DNA of 64,000 bases. It comes from Lysinibacillus sp. FJAT-14745 (lineage in GTDB: Bacteria > Bacillota > Bacilli > Bacillales_A > Planococcaceae). This document shows, piece after piece, positions 17,027 to 25,523 of the stretch (position 1 is its first letter; each line of letters begins with the position of its first letter). The stretch spans positions 43,148 through 107,147 of the forward strand of contig NZ_LITM01000011.1 in NCBI RefSeq assembly GCF_001275675.1. The letters are read 5' to 3'. Below the pieces are notes generated by a model. The model was given only the letters and a program-made list of their open reading frames with translations, was not told the origin of the DNA and did no database searches. Made by a program: the position numbers and the translations under genes.

Positions 17027-17836
17027 ATGGAGAATGTCGAGCAATTAGAAAAGCATTTACAAGAAATTCAAGCATGGGAAAAAGATCAAAAGGATTTGTG
17101 GTTTTTTGATAAATTAGGTCGCATCCCATTTAAAATCTTAGATAAGATGACACCTACCTTCCTTCAAAATAAAATAGCGCTACTAGTTGATGAATTAGGG
17201 AGCTATATTCAAACAGGTGGTAAATATTTAATTAATGAACAAGCAATGATGCAGAAAATCCGTAACAATTCTTCGTTTCAAAATATTTTTGCTATATCCG
17301 ATATTAGTCAAATGCCGCTAGAGGATATGATTGCTCTAAGTGACAAATTACAAAATGAGCGTGTGAAATTAGCAACCGTGCAAGGTGCTTCTACTGGCTT
17401 TGGTGGTATTTTCACATTGGCTATTGATATTCCCCTTATTTTAGGGATGGCTTTAAAAACATTGCAAGAGATTGCGATAATTCATGGCTATGATCCAAAT
17501 GATAAAATGGAGCGTATTTTCATCGTAAAATGTCTACAATTCAGCTCCGCCGATATTGTCGGCAAAGAAGCGATATTGAAGGAACTCTCGTCCATGTATG
17601 AGACTAATCATGCAGCAGAAAATATGATTTCACAGCTGCAAGGCTGGAAAGAAGTTTTCTATACGTATCGCGACCAGTTTGGATGGAAAAAGCTGTTCCA
17701 AATGATTCCGATTGCTGGAATGATTTTTGGTGCCTACGCAAATAAAGGCATGATTCAAGATGTTGCCGAAGCAGGTATTATGCTCTATCGTAAGCGACGT
17801 ATTTATGAAAAAATAAATGAACTAAACAAGCAATAA
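17027..17836 (+). CDS. EcsC family protein
   Basis: A 269-residue protein of the EcsC family. Matches to the family pattern include the N-terminal KHLQEIQAWEKDQ helix, a Gly-rich GASTGFGGIFTLAIDIPLILGM hydrophobic region (given here as TGFGGIFTLAIDIPLILGM, about residues 125-144) and a second hydrophobic stretch MIPIAGMIFGAYANKGMIQDVA near the end (shown as IAGMIFGAYANKGMIQ). In B. subtilis EcsC belongs to an ABC operon, but free-standing paralogues such as this one are common and of unknown role. Start supported by AGGGGA upstream. Confidence 0.82.
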   Translation: MENVEQLEKHLQEIQAWEKDQKDLWFFDKLGRIPFKILDKMTPTFLQNKIALLVDELGSYIQTGGKYLINEQAMMQKIRNNSSFQNIFAISDISQMPLEDMIALSDKLQNERVKLATVQGASTGFGGIFTLAIDIPLILGMALKTLQEIAIIHGYDPNDKMERIFIVKCLQFSSADIVGKEAILKELSSMYETNHAAENMISQLQGWKEVFYTYRDQFGWKKLFQMIPIAGMIFGAYANKGMIQDVAEAGIMLYRKRRIYEKINELNKQ

Positions 17837-17856
17837 TACTTACTATATCGACATAG

Positions 17857-17897
17857 AAAAAGATGACTCCGACAGTACATATCAGAGTCACCTTTTT
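17857..17897. terminator. Bidirectional terminator between ecsC-like and SGNH genes
   Basis: Arms AGATGACTC and GAGTCACCT with A/T runs on both sides, between two convergent genes. Confidence 0.7.
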
Positions 17898-17939
17898 ATC
17901 ACTTATTCAATATTCATCCCGCATTAACAGACAGTAATT

Positions 17940-18983
17940 TCACTTTATATCTACCACTACATTTTTAAGGTACTCATCAAGATTCCCTTCATTTATAGCC
18001 TGCATAATAGTTGATCGTTCTTCCCTGTTCTCTAAAGATTTAATGATTAAATCTCCAACGTTTGGATAGTAATGCAACCAGTCGAAAAAGTTGTTCTCAT
18101 TCGTCGTTACTTCATTCACACTATGGAAGCTATAAACGGTACCAAACACATCTACCATATCGTTCATCCATCTACTATAAGCCTCGTAACGATTATCGTT
18201 ATGCAAAATTGTTTGGAGCCGTTTGGCAGGCATTAATTCTGTAAAGACTACTAGTTCTGTATTAGGGAATGCATCTTTTATAGCTTGTAGCCTTTTTCGA
18301 TAGTCGGCATCGTACATAAAAGGCTTAGCTGCCTCTGCTTTAAAGTTATTCTGGAATTCTTGCCATTTCTGGTCCATATCATCATTTGGATACGTAGTTT
18401 GTGCAATATTATTACGTGTGTAACTGCGCGGACCATCGTAATGATTTGCTTTTGAAATATCATAATTAAAACGAGCATAATGCATCGTGCTTGCTGAAAA
18501 TAAGGATTTTATTGCATAAAAAGGTGCCTCTGACGTCTCAATATAAGTTTGTGGAGGATTCAATGTACTCGGTTTGCCAGCATTCGCTGAATCAAAATAT
18601 AACTCCATAAAAATTCTCTTAAATGGCTTACCATTTTTCTTCTCAGCATATTGCATGTAAGGCAAATATTCTTTTATATGCAGCCCACTCAATGAATAGT
18701 TATAAACATTTTCTTTTTTAAAGGCCCTCTCATCAAGATACGTAATCCTGCTCGTTCCAATTAACAAACTATCATAGTTAAAATCATGGCTATTCATATA
18801 ATTTGTTTTTAATTGTCTTTCATCAAAGCCAAGCTGATAATCGTTAAAGTTATTCGCATGTGTGTAATTCCAAAGAGGGTCAATATAATAATTGAAACCC
18901 ATAATTCCGAAAACAGGTAATCCAATTACTATGAAAGATGTGGCAAACAATTTTACTAACCATTTTTTCGGATCCAAGTTCAT
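17940..18983 (-). CDS. SGNH-like membrane-anchored protein, partner of MBOAT acyltransferase
   Basis: A 347-residue protein with one N-terminal membrane segment (about residues 8-31) and an extracellular domain. GTSR at 76-79 follows the strand DSLLI, resembling the block I Ser of SGNH hydrolases and AlgJ/AlgX-like proteins, and DWLHYYP near residue 304 supplies a D-x-x-H pair like the catalytic block V. It begins 12 bases after the MBOAT gene, the usual arrangement in polysaccharide O-acetylation systems, where the MBOAT protein brings acyl groups across the membrane and the SGNH protein transfers them. The polymer target is unknown; no polysaccharide genes lie nearby. Confidence 0.75.
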   Translation of the reverse strand: MNLDPKKWLVKLFATSFIVIGLPVFGIMGFNYYIDPLWNYTHANNFNDYQLGFDERQLKTNYMNSHDFNYDSLLIGTSRITYLDERAFKKENVYNYSLSGLHIKEYLPYMQYAEKKNGKPFKRIFMELYFDSANAGKPSTLNPPQTYIETSEAPFYAIKSLFSASTMHYARFNYDISKANHYDGPRSYTRNNIAQTTYPNDDMDQKWQEFQNNFKAEAAKPFMYDADYRKRLQAIKDAFPNTELVVFTELMPAKRLQTILHNDNRYEAYSRWMNDMVDVFGTVYSFHSVNEVTTNENNFFDWLHYYPNVGDLIIKSLENREERSTIMQAINEGNLDEYLKNVVVDIK

Positions 18984-18995
18984 TCACACCTTTAT

Positions 18996-20453
18996 TTAGA
19001 AATTAAAATATAAGAATATACTATTTTTTTGCATATAGTAAATCGATACTAGCACTAGTGCAATCATAAATTGCGTGTAAATGATTGCTCCCCAATTAAA
19101 TTTCATCTTATCCATTAATTGAATAGAATTTAAGGCCGTAAATGCAATAACAAGTGTGATTAAGAGTCCTACAACAATCACTATTGGATCACTTAATGTT
19201 AGGCCCAAAATATTAAAGGCTTCTGCTTGAGCAAAGTTCGTGTGCGGCTCCGTAAAGAAATTACTTATAGATGTCATGTTTGGCGTAAACATTTTGGCTA
19301 TAATCGTATTCGCTTGCTCAATACTTGTTGCACGGAAATATATCCAAGCGATATTAACAAATTGGAAAGTCATAAACCACGAAAGTATATACGGAAGCTT
19401 AATACCTGTTTTACTAAAAAGTCTCACAACAACAGACGCAAAGCCATGTAGAAGTCCCCACAAAATAAAATTCCACCCAGCCCCATGCCAAAATCCACTG
19501 ATGAAGAAAATAATTAATATATTTAAATAGGTTCTAAAAGCCCCTTTACGACTACCACCTAACGGAAAATAAACATATGTAGTTAAAAATCTGTTCAACG
19601 TCATATGCCATTTTTTCCAAAACTCCTGAATATTACGTGCTTTATAAGGAGAGTAGAAATTTACTGGCATTTTAATATTAAATAATAATGCCAAACCTAT
19701 CGCCATATCAGAATATCCACTAAAATCATAATAAAGTTGCACTGTATATGATAATGAGGTAATCCAAGCTTCTATAAAACTTAAGCTACTATAATTAGCA
19801 AAGCCTTCATTCGCCCATATGCCAACCGTATCAGCAATAACAATCTTCTTGACTAAACCAATTGCAAAAATAAATAAGCCTCGTGCAATATTTTCATGAA
19901 TAATTTTACGATTTTCCTTCGTATCATACTGCGGAAGCATTTCATCATGCTGAACAATTGGTCCTGCAATTAACTGCGGGAAAAACAAAATGAACAGCGC
20001 ATAATGACTAAATTTATAATGAGCTGTTCCAGCACGATAACTATCAACAATAAAAGCAATCTGTTGGAATGTAATAAAACTAAGTCCTAATGGTAGCAAT
20101 AAGTGCAACAGTGCAAAATTTGTACCAAATAAACTATTTATATTATCAATAAAGAAATCTGTATATTTATAGTAACAAAGAATTAAAATATTGAAGATGA
20201 CGCCAATAATCATATACGTTTTTCTCGAACGATTATTGGTATTACTAATCACTCGACTTAAAGCAAAGTTCACAACTATTGAGATCGTGATAATTGTTAA
20301 ATAAGTTAACTTAAAATAGCCATAAAAAAACAAAGAGCTCAGTACCAACCAATAAATCGCATATTGCTGGTTCCTGAAACGATTCAATAAAAAATAGATA
20401 ATAAATGTTATTGGTAAAAATAGAAAAATAAATTCAAAGGAATTAAAAAGCAT
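18996..20453 (-). CDS. MBOAT family membrane O-acyltransferase (AlgI/DltB-like)
   Basis: A 485-residue polytopic membrane protein beginning LFNSFEFIFLFLPITFIIYF, the usual start of AlgI-type MBOAT proteins. The family's conserved region is present: YYDFSGYSDMAIGLA, NFYSPYKARNIQEFWKKWHM with its Trp/His pair, then FISGFWHGAGWNFILWGLLH with the invariant catalytic His. It lacks a neighbouring dltA or dltC gene, so the AlgI type (polysaccharide acetylation) is more likely than D-alanylation. First gene of a two-gene leftward operon. Confidence 0.88.
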   Translation of the reverse strand: MLFNSFEFIFLFLPITFIIYFLLNRFRNQQYAIYWLVLSSLFFYGYFKLTYLTIITISIVVNFALSRVISNTNNRSRKTYMIIGVIFNILILCYYKYTDFFIDNINSLFGTNFALLHLLLPLGLSFITFQQIAFIVDSYRAGTAHYKFSHYALFILFFPQLIAGPIVQHDEMLPQYDTKENRKIIHENIARGLFIFAIGLVKKIVIADTVGIWANEGFANYSSLSFIEAWITSLSYTVQLYYDFSGYSDMAIGLALLFNIKMPVNFYSPYKARNIQEFWKKWHMTLNRFLTTYVYFPLGGSRKGAFRTYLNILIIFFISGFWHGAGWNFILWGLLHGFASVVVRLFSKTGIKLPYILSWFMTFQFVNIAWIYFRATSIEQANTIIAKMFTPNMTSISNFFTEPHTNFAQAEAFNILGLTLSDPIVIVVGLLITLVIAFTALNSIQLMDKMKFNWGAIIYTQFMIALVLVSIYYMQKNSIFLYFNF

Positions 20454-20510
20454 TGCACCACTCCCCTAATAGCCATTACTTTATATTCATTTCAAAATTA
20501 TAGACTCCTC

Positions 20511-20640
20511 ACCATATTTTAGGATTCATTTCCATTCCGTCTGAAGGGTGTCCGATTAGCCGCCACTATACATGGCAAACGTTTTAACAAAGTCATCGCA
20601 GCTTTTGGTGAAGAGCTGATCAAATTTAATGTTTTAGTAT
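20511..20640 (+). repeat. Dispersed repeat R1, copy 2
   Basis: ATATTTTAGGATTCATTTCC, GTCCGATTAGCCGC, CATGGCAAACGTTTTAACAA, then CTTTTGGTGAAGAGCTGATC. A diverged, shortened copy of the element at 14715. The rest of 20641-20930 is A+T-rich with short AACAAATAACG runs (about 20780-20810) and no gene. Confidence 0.65.
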
Positions 20641-20932
20641 TATTGACATCAATTAACCATATAACACTTTAACATTGACACGTTCGCAAAATCCAATTGG
20701 AATAAATACCATTATTACATTCATTATGTATTTACAAGAGGCCAAATATAATCAAAAATTGAACTAAAACAAATAACGAACAAATAACGAACAAATAACA
20801 ATATCAAAATAAGGTAAAGAAAGACAAAAACCCATATAATAATGTCTCATTTTAACAAATATTCAAAGGAAATTACTATTTGTTGTCAAAAAAACGAAAG
20901 GTCGTTTTAGTTAGGATAAATGCGGTGATTCT

Positions 20933-21045
20933 TTGAAAAAAACAATAGGATTTTTACTAGTTTTTCAACTCTTTTGACGGATGGACTTGATTCTGGACCT
21001 CCCACTCACAACAATACCGTTTTCAAGCTACAGACACTAAAATAA
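20933..21045 (+). pseudogene. Possible broken short secreted-peptide gene
   Basis: A TTG with GGTGAT just upstream starts KKTIGFLLVFQLF then a stop. Shifting frame within CAACTCTTTTGACG continues as TLLTDGLDSGPPTHNNTVFK to a TAA at 21043. The first part looks like a signal peptide. The two halves in different frames suggest a frameshifted short gene. It could equally be chance; there is no family match I can name. Confidence 0.3.
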
Positions 21046-21048
21046 AAG

Positions 21049-21087
21049 CAACCTCTGTCTAGCGAATTGATCACTATACAGAGGTTG
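21049..21087 (-). terminator. Terminator of the quinone-oxidoreductase-like gene
   Basis: Arms CAACCTCTGT and ACAGAGGTTG enclose a 20-base loop; the minus strand continues with CTTTTATTTT. Confidence 0.75.
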
Positions 21088-21093
21088 TTCATT

Positions 21094-22062
21094 TTATATT
21101 TTAATTAAAATCTTCCCTTGATGCTGGCGACTTTCTATCAAATCATGCGCTTTCTGCATGTCTTCTAAGGCAAAGATCTTAGCAATTGGTACTTGGAAGC
21201 TTTCATCCTTCAACAATGCAAACATCTCCTGTGCAACTTGTTGTAGCATTTCTGGCTTGGAAGCTCGAGTCGTTCCAAGGCTAAAGCCTTTCATATTGCG
21301 GCAGCTACTATGTAAATCAGATGTTTTTATATTTCCGGCTTTGCCACCGCTATTCCCAAATTGCACCAACGTACCATACGGAGCTAAACAGTTAAAGCTC
21401 TCTTCCGTAATATTTCCTGCAATGGAGTCAAAAATAATGTTAACACCATGACCATCCGTATATTCATTGACTTGTGCACTAAAATTTTCGTATGTCAGTA
21501 CATGATGAGCACCTAGTTCAAGGACAATTGCCGCTTTCTTCATATCACCAACCGTGCCAATAATCTTCTTGGCGCCTAGCTTTTTCGCCATTTGAATAAG
21601 CATTGTCCCTGCACCACCAGATGCAGCATGAATTAATACGCTATCGTTTGTACTAATTGGAGCGATTTGATGTGTTAAAAGATAGGATAAAAACAAAACC
21701 GTTGGCACAGCAGCTACCTTTTCCAAAGGGACATCATTCGGAACTTTGAAGACAAGCTCCTCTTTCGCCACCACATATTCTGCATAAGCTCCTTCTTTCG
21801 GGAATGCAATAACGACATCTCCAGCTTTAAAAGCACTACTTTCATCAAAAACCTCTTCAACTTCACCAGCTACATCTAAACCGAGTATCATTGGGAAATT
21901 TGCTTGTGCTTTATTACCTGTTCTATTTTTTATATCAGCAAAATTCATACTCGTATATGTCGTACGTATTAATACTTCCCCTGCTGAAATAGTAGGCTTT
22001 GGACATTCCACGTACTTTAATACATCCGAAGTACCAAACTCATTAATAATCACAGCCTTCAT
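21094..22062 (-). CDS. Quinone oxidoreductase-like zinc-free MDR family dehydrogenase
   Basis: A 322-residue member of the medium-chain dehydrogenase superfamily, quinone oxidoreductase branch. It starts KAVIINEFGTSDVLKYVECP, has the GroES-like N-terminal domain, then the nucleotide-binding motif HAASGGAGTMLIQMAKKLGA with the AxxGxxG type pattern of NADPH enzymes. No zinc-binding Cys cluster is seen. Likely reduces quinones or enone compounds with NADPH. Start at the ATG 22060-22062 with AAGGAGGGAG upstream; an open frame of 37 codons further 5' is unlikely to be translated. Divergent from a hydrolase gene 64 bp away. Confidence 0.87.
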   Translation of the reverse strand: MKAVIINEFGTSDVLKYVECPKPTISAGEVLIRTTYTSMNFADIKNRTGNKAQANFPMILGLDVAGEVEEVFDESSAFKAGDVVIAFPKEGAYAEYVVAKEELVFKVPNDVPLEKVAAVPTVLFLSYLLTHQIAPISTNDSVLIHAASGGAGTMLIQMAKKLGAKKIIGTVGDMKKAAIVLELGAHHVLTYENFSAQVNEYTDGHGVNIIFDSIAGNITEESFNCLAPYGTLVQFGNSGGKAGNIKTSDLHSSCRNMKGFSLGTTRASKPEMLQQVAQEMFALLKDESFQVPIAKIFALEDMQKAHDLIESRQHQGKILIKI

Positions 22063-22126
22063 AAATTTCTCCCTCCTTGTTATAGTAATATTATAGAATA
22101 AAAAAGAATTAATGGGGGGTATTTCC

Positions 22127-22744
22127 ATGAAAATCAAACTAAAAAAAGAGCAATACAACGATGTTCCATACAATTACTTTGATATAGCAAGTGACAAGGT
22201 GTGCTTTATGTTCTCTGGCACAGGCTATACGTATGAAAAACCACTTCTTTATTATTCCACTGAGCTGATGCTAGAGCTTGGCTATGATGTAGTACAAGTA
22301 TGCTATACATTTAATTCGCAGCAATTTGAACAGGAGCCAGAAGCTATTTCAACAATGGTTTATAAAGTAGCAAATCCTATTGTGGAATATATTTTAAATA
22401 CAAAATCTTATACAGAAGCTGTTTACATAGGAAAATCACTCGGAACATTGCCTATCACAGATTTTTATATGCAGCAGGCTTCACCTGTTCCTTCTCGTTA
22501 TGTGCTATTAACACCCCTACTGTCACTTGATCATGTTATGAAAAATTTGCTTGGTAAGCAGGCATTTCTAGCAATCGGTACAGCTGACCCTCACTACTCT
22601 AAAGAAAGTTTTGAACGACTCACTTCACATGAGCTTGTTATTGTAGAAAATGCTGACCATTCTCTTGAAATAGCTACTAATACAGTAGAATCAATCATCA
22701 TTTGCCAGTCACTATTAACAAATCTTAAAACATATCTTCAATAA
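22127..22744 (+). CDS. Alpha/beta hydrolase family protein
   Basis: A 205-residue protein with alpha/beta hydrolase features: an early KVCFMFSGTGYTYEKPLLYY oxyanion region, a nucleophile elbow GKSLGT near residue 110, and a terminal ADHSLE with the likely catalytic His. The start ATG at 22127 has GGGGGGT 8 bases upstream; an ATG at 22112 overlaps that site. Its promoter region is shared with the divergent dehydrogenase gene. Array B follows its stop codon. Substrate unknown. Confidence 0.75.
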   Translation: MKIKLKKEQYNDVPYNYFDIASDKVCFMFSGTGYTYEKPLLYYSTELMLELGYDVVQVCYTFNSQQFEQEPEAISTMVYKVANPIVEYILNTKSYTEAVYIGKSLGTLPITDFYMQQASPVPSRYVLLTPLLSLDHVMKNLLGKQAFLAIGTADPHYSKESFERLTSHELVIVENADHSLEIATNTVESIIICQSLLTNLKTYLQ

Positions 22745-22748
22745 AATT

Positions 22749-22853
22749 ATCAGAACCTTTTCGTGAAATATCGGTTTGTTTTCAAGATTTATCGGAACGA
22801 TTTCTTAGTTTATCGGAATGTTTCTCACATTTATCGGAACACTTTTTTAGAAG
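22749..22853. repeat. 21-bp tandem array B (5 units)
   Basis: Units begin at 22749, 22770, 22791, 22812 and 22833, exactly 21 bp apart. The core is TTTATCGGAAC with nine or so variable bases, and the first two units are diverged. A single further unit (TTTATCGGAATATTTCT) lies at 27761, before the T-box. The array sits between two convergent genes. Confidence 0.85.
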
Positions 22854-22867
22854 CGATAAAAAATACA

Positions 22868-22896
22868 GCTTGAGCCCATTAATATAAGGCTCAAGC
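22868..22896 (-). terminator. Terminator of the DAACS symporter gene
   Basis: Arms GCTTGAGCC and GGCTCAAGC around an 11-base loop; the minus strand continues TGTATTTTTT. Confidence 0.75.
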
Positions 22897-22901
22897 CACT
22901 T

Positions 22902-24125
22902 TTAGACTTTTTGAAACTCCCCATTTGAGTATTCGGGGTTTCTCTGATGAACAATCTGTGTTCCTGCTATATCACCAGTAACATTGACAACGGTATTACC
23001 CATATCTACAATTGGAGAAACAGCCGCAATGATTGGTATTATCGTAAGCGGAAGACCCATTGTAGAAAGTAATAGTGATGCAGTAACGACATCTGCTCCT
23101 TTCACTCCTGCGCATCCCATTGCAAGAACAACCCCTAAAAAAGCAATTTGTAAAATCATACTGAACGTTATAGGGAGACCGTATAGATTTGCTGCGAACA
23201 CGGATAGAACACCTAATGTTGATGCTAATCCATTCATATTAAGTGTGGCGCCAAGTGGAAGCGTAAAACCATATATATTTTCTGGTATTTTAAGCCCGTC
23301 TCTTGAAACGTCCATCGCTGCGGGAAGTGTTGCACTACTTGATGTTGTACTACAAGCTACTAACATAGCCGGACTTATTTGCTTGTAAAAGAATAATGGA
23401 CTGGTTTTCCCTAATACTTTTAACATAATCGGATAGACAACTAAGAGAATAATAGAAAAACCGATAAAAGCTGATAATACGTATCGACCAACTTCGATGA
23501 CTACCCCCAACCCAAGTGTACCGATAACGTTTGCGATTAATGCCATAATTCCATAAGGGGCAAAATTAATAACAATTTCAGCAATCTTAATCATTAAATT
23601 TGCGCCTTCATGAGCTAATTCCTTCATTCTCTTTACTTTGTCTCCAAGAAGAACCATTGCAATCCCGACAAAAATACCAAAGATTATAATTTGAAGCATA
23701 TTTGTCTCTGACATTGCTTGAACAACGTTTGACGGAAACCATTGAACAATATTATCAAGAAAACTAAATTCCTCTCGCTCGATGGTTTCTGTTTTACCAA
23801 GAAGTCCTATCTCTCCTTTACCGGGCCTAATCAACAGGGCAGTAACGACACCAATAATTGTTGATAATAAAGTGGTAAATATATAAATAAGCATTATTTT
23901 ACCACCAATAGAGCGTAACATTTTAATATCTTCAAGCTTAGTAATACCTGATACAATACTAAAAAAGGCCAGTGGAACGATGAGCATTTGTAACAAACGA
24001 ATAAAAATGTCCCCGATAGGTTTTAAAATGGCAACTTTAGGTCCGAAGGTAACACCTAACACAATCCCAACTAATACGCCGATGAAAATCTTTACATATA
24101 GCTTTTGCTTCCTCCACCATTTCAT
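22902..24125 (-). CDS. Dicarboxylate/amino acid:cation symporter (DAACS family)
   Basis: A 407-residue sodium- or proton-coupled symporter of the glutamate-transporter fold. Hallmarks: hairpin 1 STTSSSATLPAAMD, segment 7 with LGATLNMNG (Na+ and substrate site), the Gly-rich hairpin 2 region ending KGADVV, and the last segment with DMGNTVVNVTGD, whose Asp and Asn usually bind the amino acid. Its location beside the proline-racemase-like and OCD genes suggests it takes up the amino acid they handle (inference). Two copies of the 17-bp palindrome lie upstream (24225 and 24454). Confidence 0.87.
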   Translation of the reverse strand: MKWWRKQKLYVKIFIGVLVGIVLGVTFGPKVAILKPIGDIFIRLLQMLIVPLAFFSIVSGITKLEDIKMLRSIGGKIMLIYIFTTLLSTIIGVVTALLIRPGKGEIGLLGKTETIEREEFSFLDNIVQWFPSNVVQAMSETNMLQIIIFGIFVGIAMVLLGDKVKRMKELAHEGANLMIKIAEIVINFAPYGIMALIANVIGTLGLGVVIEVGRYVLSAFIGFSIILLVVYPIMLKVLGKTSPLFFYKQISPAMLVACSTTSSSATLPAAMDVSRDGLKIPENIYGFTLPLGATLNMNGLASTLGVLSVFAANLYGLPITFSMILQIAFLGVVLAMGCAGVKGADVVTASLLLSTMGLPLTIIPIIAAVSPIVDMGNTVVNVTGDIAGTQIVHQRNPEYSNGEFQKV

Positions 24126-24224
24126 GCAAACACCTCCTTATTCTCCAACCATCAAAGTGCGAATATTCAGTCAATTACATTTGCAATATTTAACTATCGA
24201 TTATCTGTATTAATCTTCATTATT

Positions 24225-24241
24225 TTTAAGTGTCACTTAAA
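24225..24241. promoter_or_regulatory. 17-bp palindrome, copy 1 (symporter promoter)
   Basis: TTTAAGTG-T-CACTTAAA, a perfect palindrome about 100 bp upstream of the symporter start. Three near copies occur at 24454, 26590 and 26722, all within this gene cluster. Probable operator, perhaps for the XRE-cupin regulator encoded at 27017 (inference). Confidence 0.6.
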
Positions 24242-24284
24242 TTTTTTCGTAAAAAAAACAATCCATTACCATAATAAAGGATGC

Positions 24285-24420
24285 CATTTTTGTTAAAACG
24301 TATGCCATAAATACGTCGAATTGGAGTGAAGACTGAGCACCCCCAAGAAAGCGCCCAGTCGGAACGGAAATCAACACAAGTTATAATGATAAGCCAAAAA
24401 TGGACTCGATTGAAATATTT
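24285..24420 (-). repeat. Dispersed repeat R1, copy 3 (inverted)
   Basis: Reverse complement of the R1 blocks: TTTTGTTAAAACGTATGCCA, GAATTGGAGTGAAGACTGAG, CCCCCAAGAAAGCGCCCAGT, CGGAACGGAAATCAAC. It lies between two copies of the 17-bp palindrome. Confidence 0.75.
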
Positions 24421-24453
24421 CAAAATCTTGATAGTTCCATATCAACTTAGTCA

Positions 24454-24470
24454 TTTAAATGACACTTAAC
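24454..24470. promoter_or_regulatory. 17-bp palindrome, copy 2
   Basis: TTTAAATG-A-CACTTAAC, two mismatches from a perfect palindrome, just past the OCD stop codon and upstream of the symporter gene. Confidence 0.5.
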
Positions 24471-24476
24471 TATAAC

Positions 24477-25454
24477 TTAAAGGTTTATACTAGTTCCCAT
24501 CTTATTTTTAACAGCTTTTTCGTAAAAATATTTTGCAACGACAATGTCTACGATTGCTAATCCTACAGATTTAAATAGAGTAATTTCTTCAGAACTTTCT
24601 CTTCCTTTTAATTTTCCGGCTACAATTTGTCCGAGCTCTCCAAAGATATCGTCTGAATTAAAGACTCCTTCATTTATTGGAATTATTATGTCACCAGTCT
24701 CTTCTGTGGCCGCTTCTATGGATTCAACTACTACTTTTTGAGCTGAAGAAAGAGCATGAGATGGTAATTCTTGCATTGTAGGTCTGAATGAACCAACCGA
24801 ATTCACATGAACACCAGGCTTTAACGATTCAGAAAAAACTGGTGTGGAAGAATTGGTTGTCGTAACAATAATATCAGCTTTAAGTACCGCTTCATTCGGA
24901 TCTGAATAGACTTGTACATGCTTATCGAATTTATTTCTAATGTACTCAGCAAACTCATGTGCTTTTTGTTCTGTTCTATTATAAAGAAGAATTTCTTCAA
25001 TATTTCGCACAGCTAATATAGCTTCAACTAGACCTTTTGCTTGTTCTCCTGTGCCAATAATGCATAACTTTTTTGAATCTTCACGGGATAAATATTTCGT
25101 TGCCACACCTGATAAAGCACCCGTTCTAATCATTGTTAAATAAGAACCTTCTAGAAGTGCAATTGGTTCCCCAGTTTTGAAGTCTGATAGCATTACCACT
25201 CCAGTTATCGTTTTCTTACCTACTTCTTTATTATTAGGTGCTACTGTTACTACTTTTAATCCAACACTACTGAGTTCTTCAGCTACAGACGGCATAATCA
25301 ATGCTGTATTTTGGTCGTTATTAAAAGGCAGAGCGGCGCGGATTGGTGTAATAGTTCTATTTGCCGAAAATTCCCTCAAGGCAACAGCCACGCATTCAAT
25401 AATCTCATTCATATCTACTAAACTTTTTTGTTCATCAGCACTTATAACTAACAT
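24477..25454 (-). CDS. Ornithine cyclodeaminase / mu-crystallin family reductase
   Basis: A 325-residue protein of the OCD/mu-crystallin family. The nucleotide-binding motif IIGTGEQAKGLVEAI (about residue 133) and the following LLYNRTEQKAHEFA are typical, as are VNSVGSFRPTMQELP and the C-terminal SVGLAIVDIVVAKYFYEKA. Members next to proline-racemase-type genes are usually delta-1-pyrroline-2-carboxylate reductases that make L-proline from hydroxyproline-derived imino acids, while others are ornithine cyclodeaminases or alanine dehydrogenases. The neighbourhood favours the first, but the epimerase next door has the Cys/Cys form, so the pathway is not certain. Confidence 0.82.
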   Translation of the reverse strand: MLVISADEQKSLVDMNEIIECVAVALREFSANRTITPIRAALPFNNDQNTALIMPSVAEELSSVGLKVVTVAPNNKEVGKKTITGVVMLSDFKTGEPIALLEGSYLTMIRTGALSGVATKYLSREDSKKLCIIGTGEQAKGLVEAILAVRNIEEILLYNRTEQKAHEFAEYIRNKFDKHVQVYSDPNEAVLKADIIVTTTNSSTPVFSESLKPGVHVNSVGSFRPTMQELPSHALSSAQKVVVESIEAATEETGDIIIPINEGVFNSDDIFGELGQIVAGKLKGRESSEEITLFKSVGLAIVDIVVAKYFYEKAVKNKMGTSINL

Positions 25455-25523
25455 AATTCTCCACCTTTTTTCTAACTTTATTTTAATTTTAGAATACTAA
25501 ATTGGATGCAATCAGCAGCAAAT

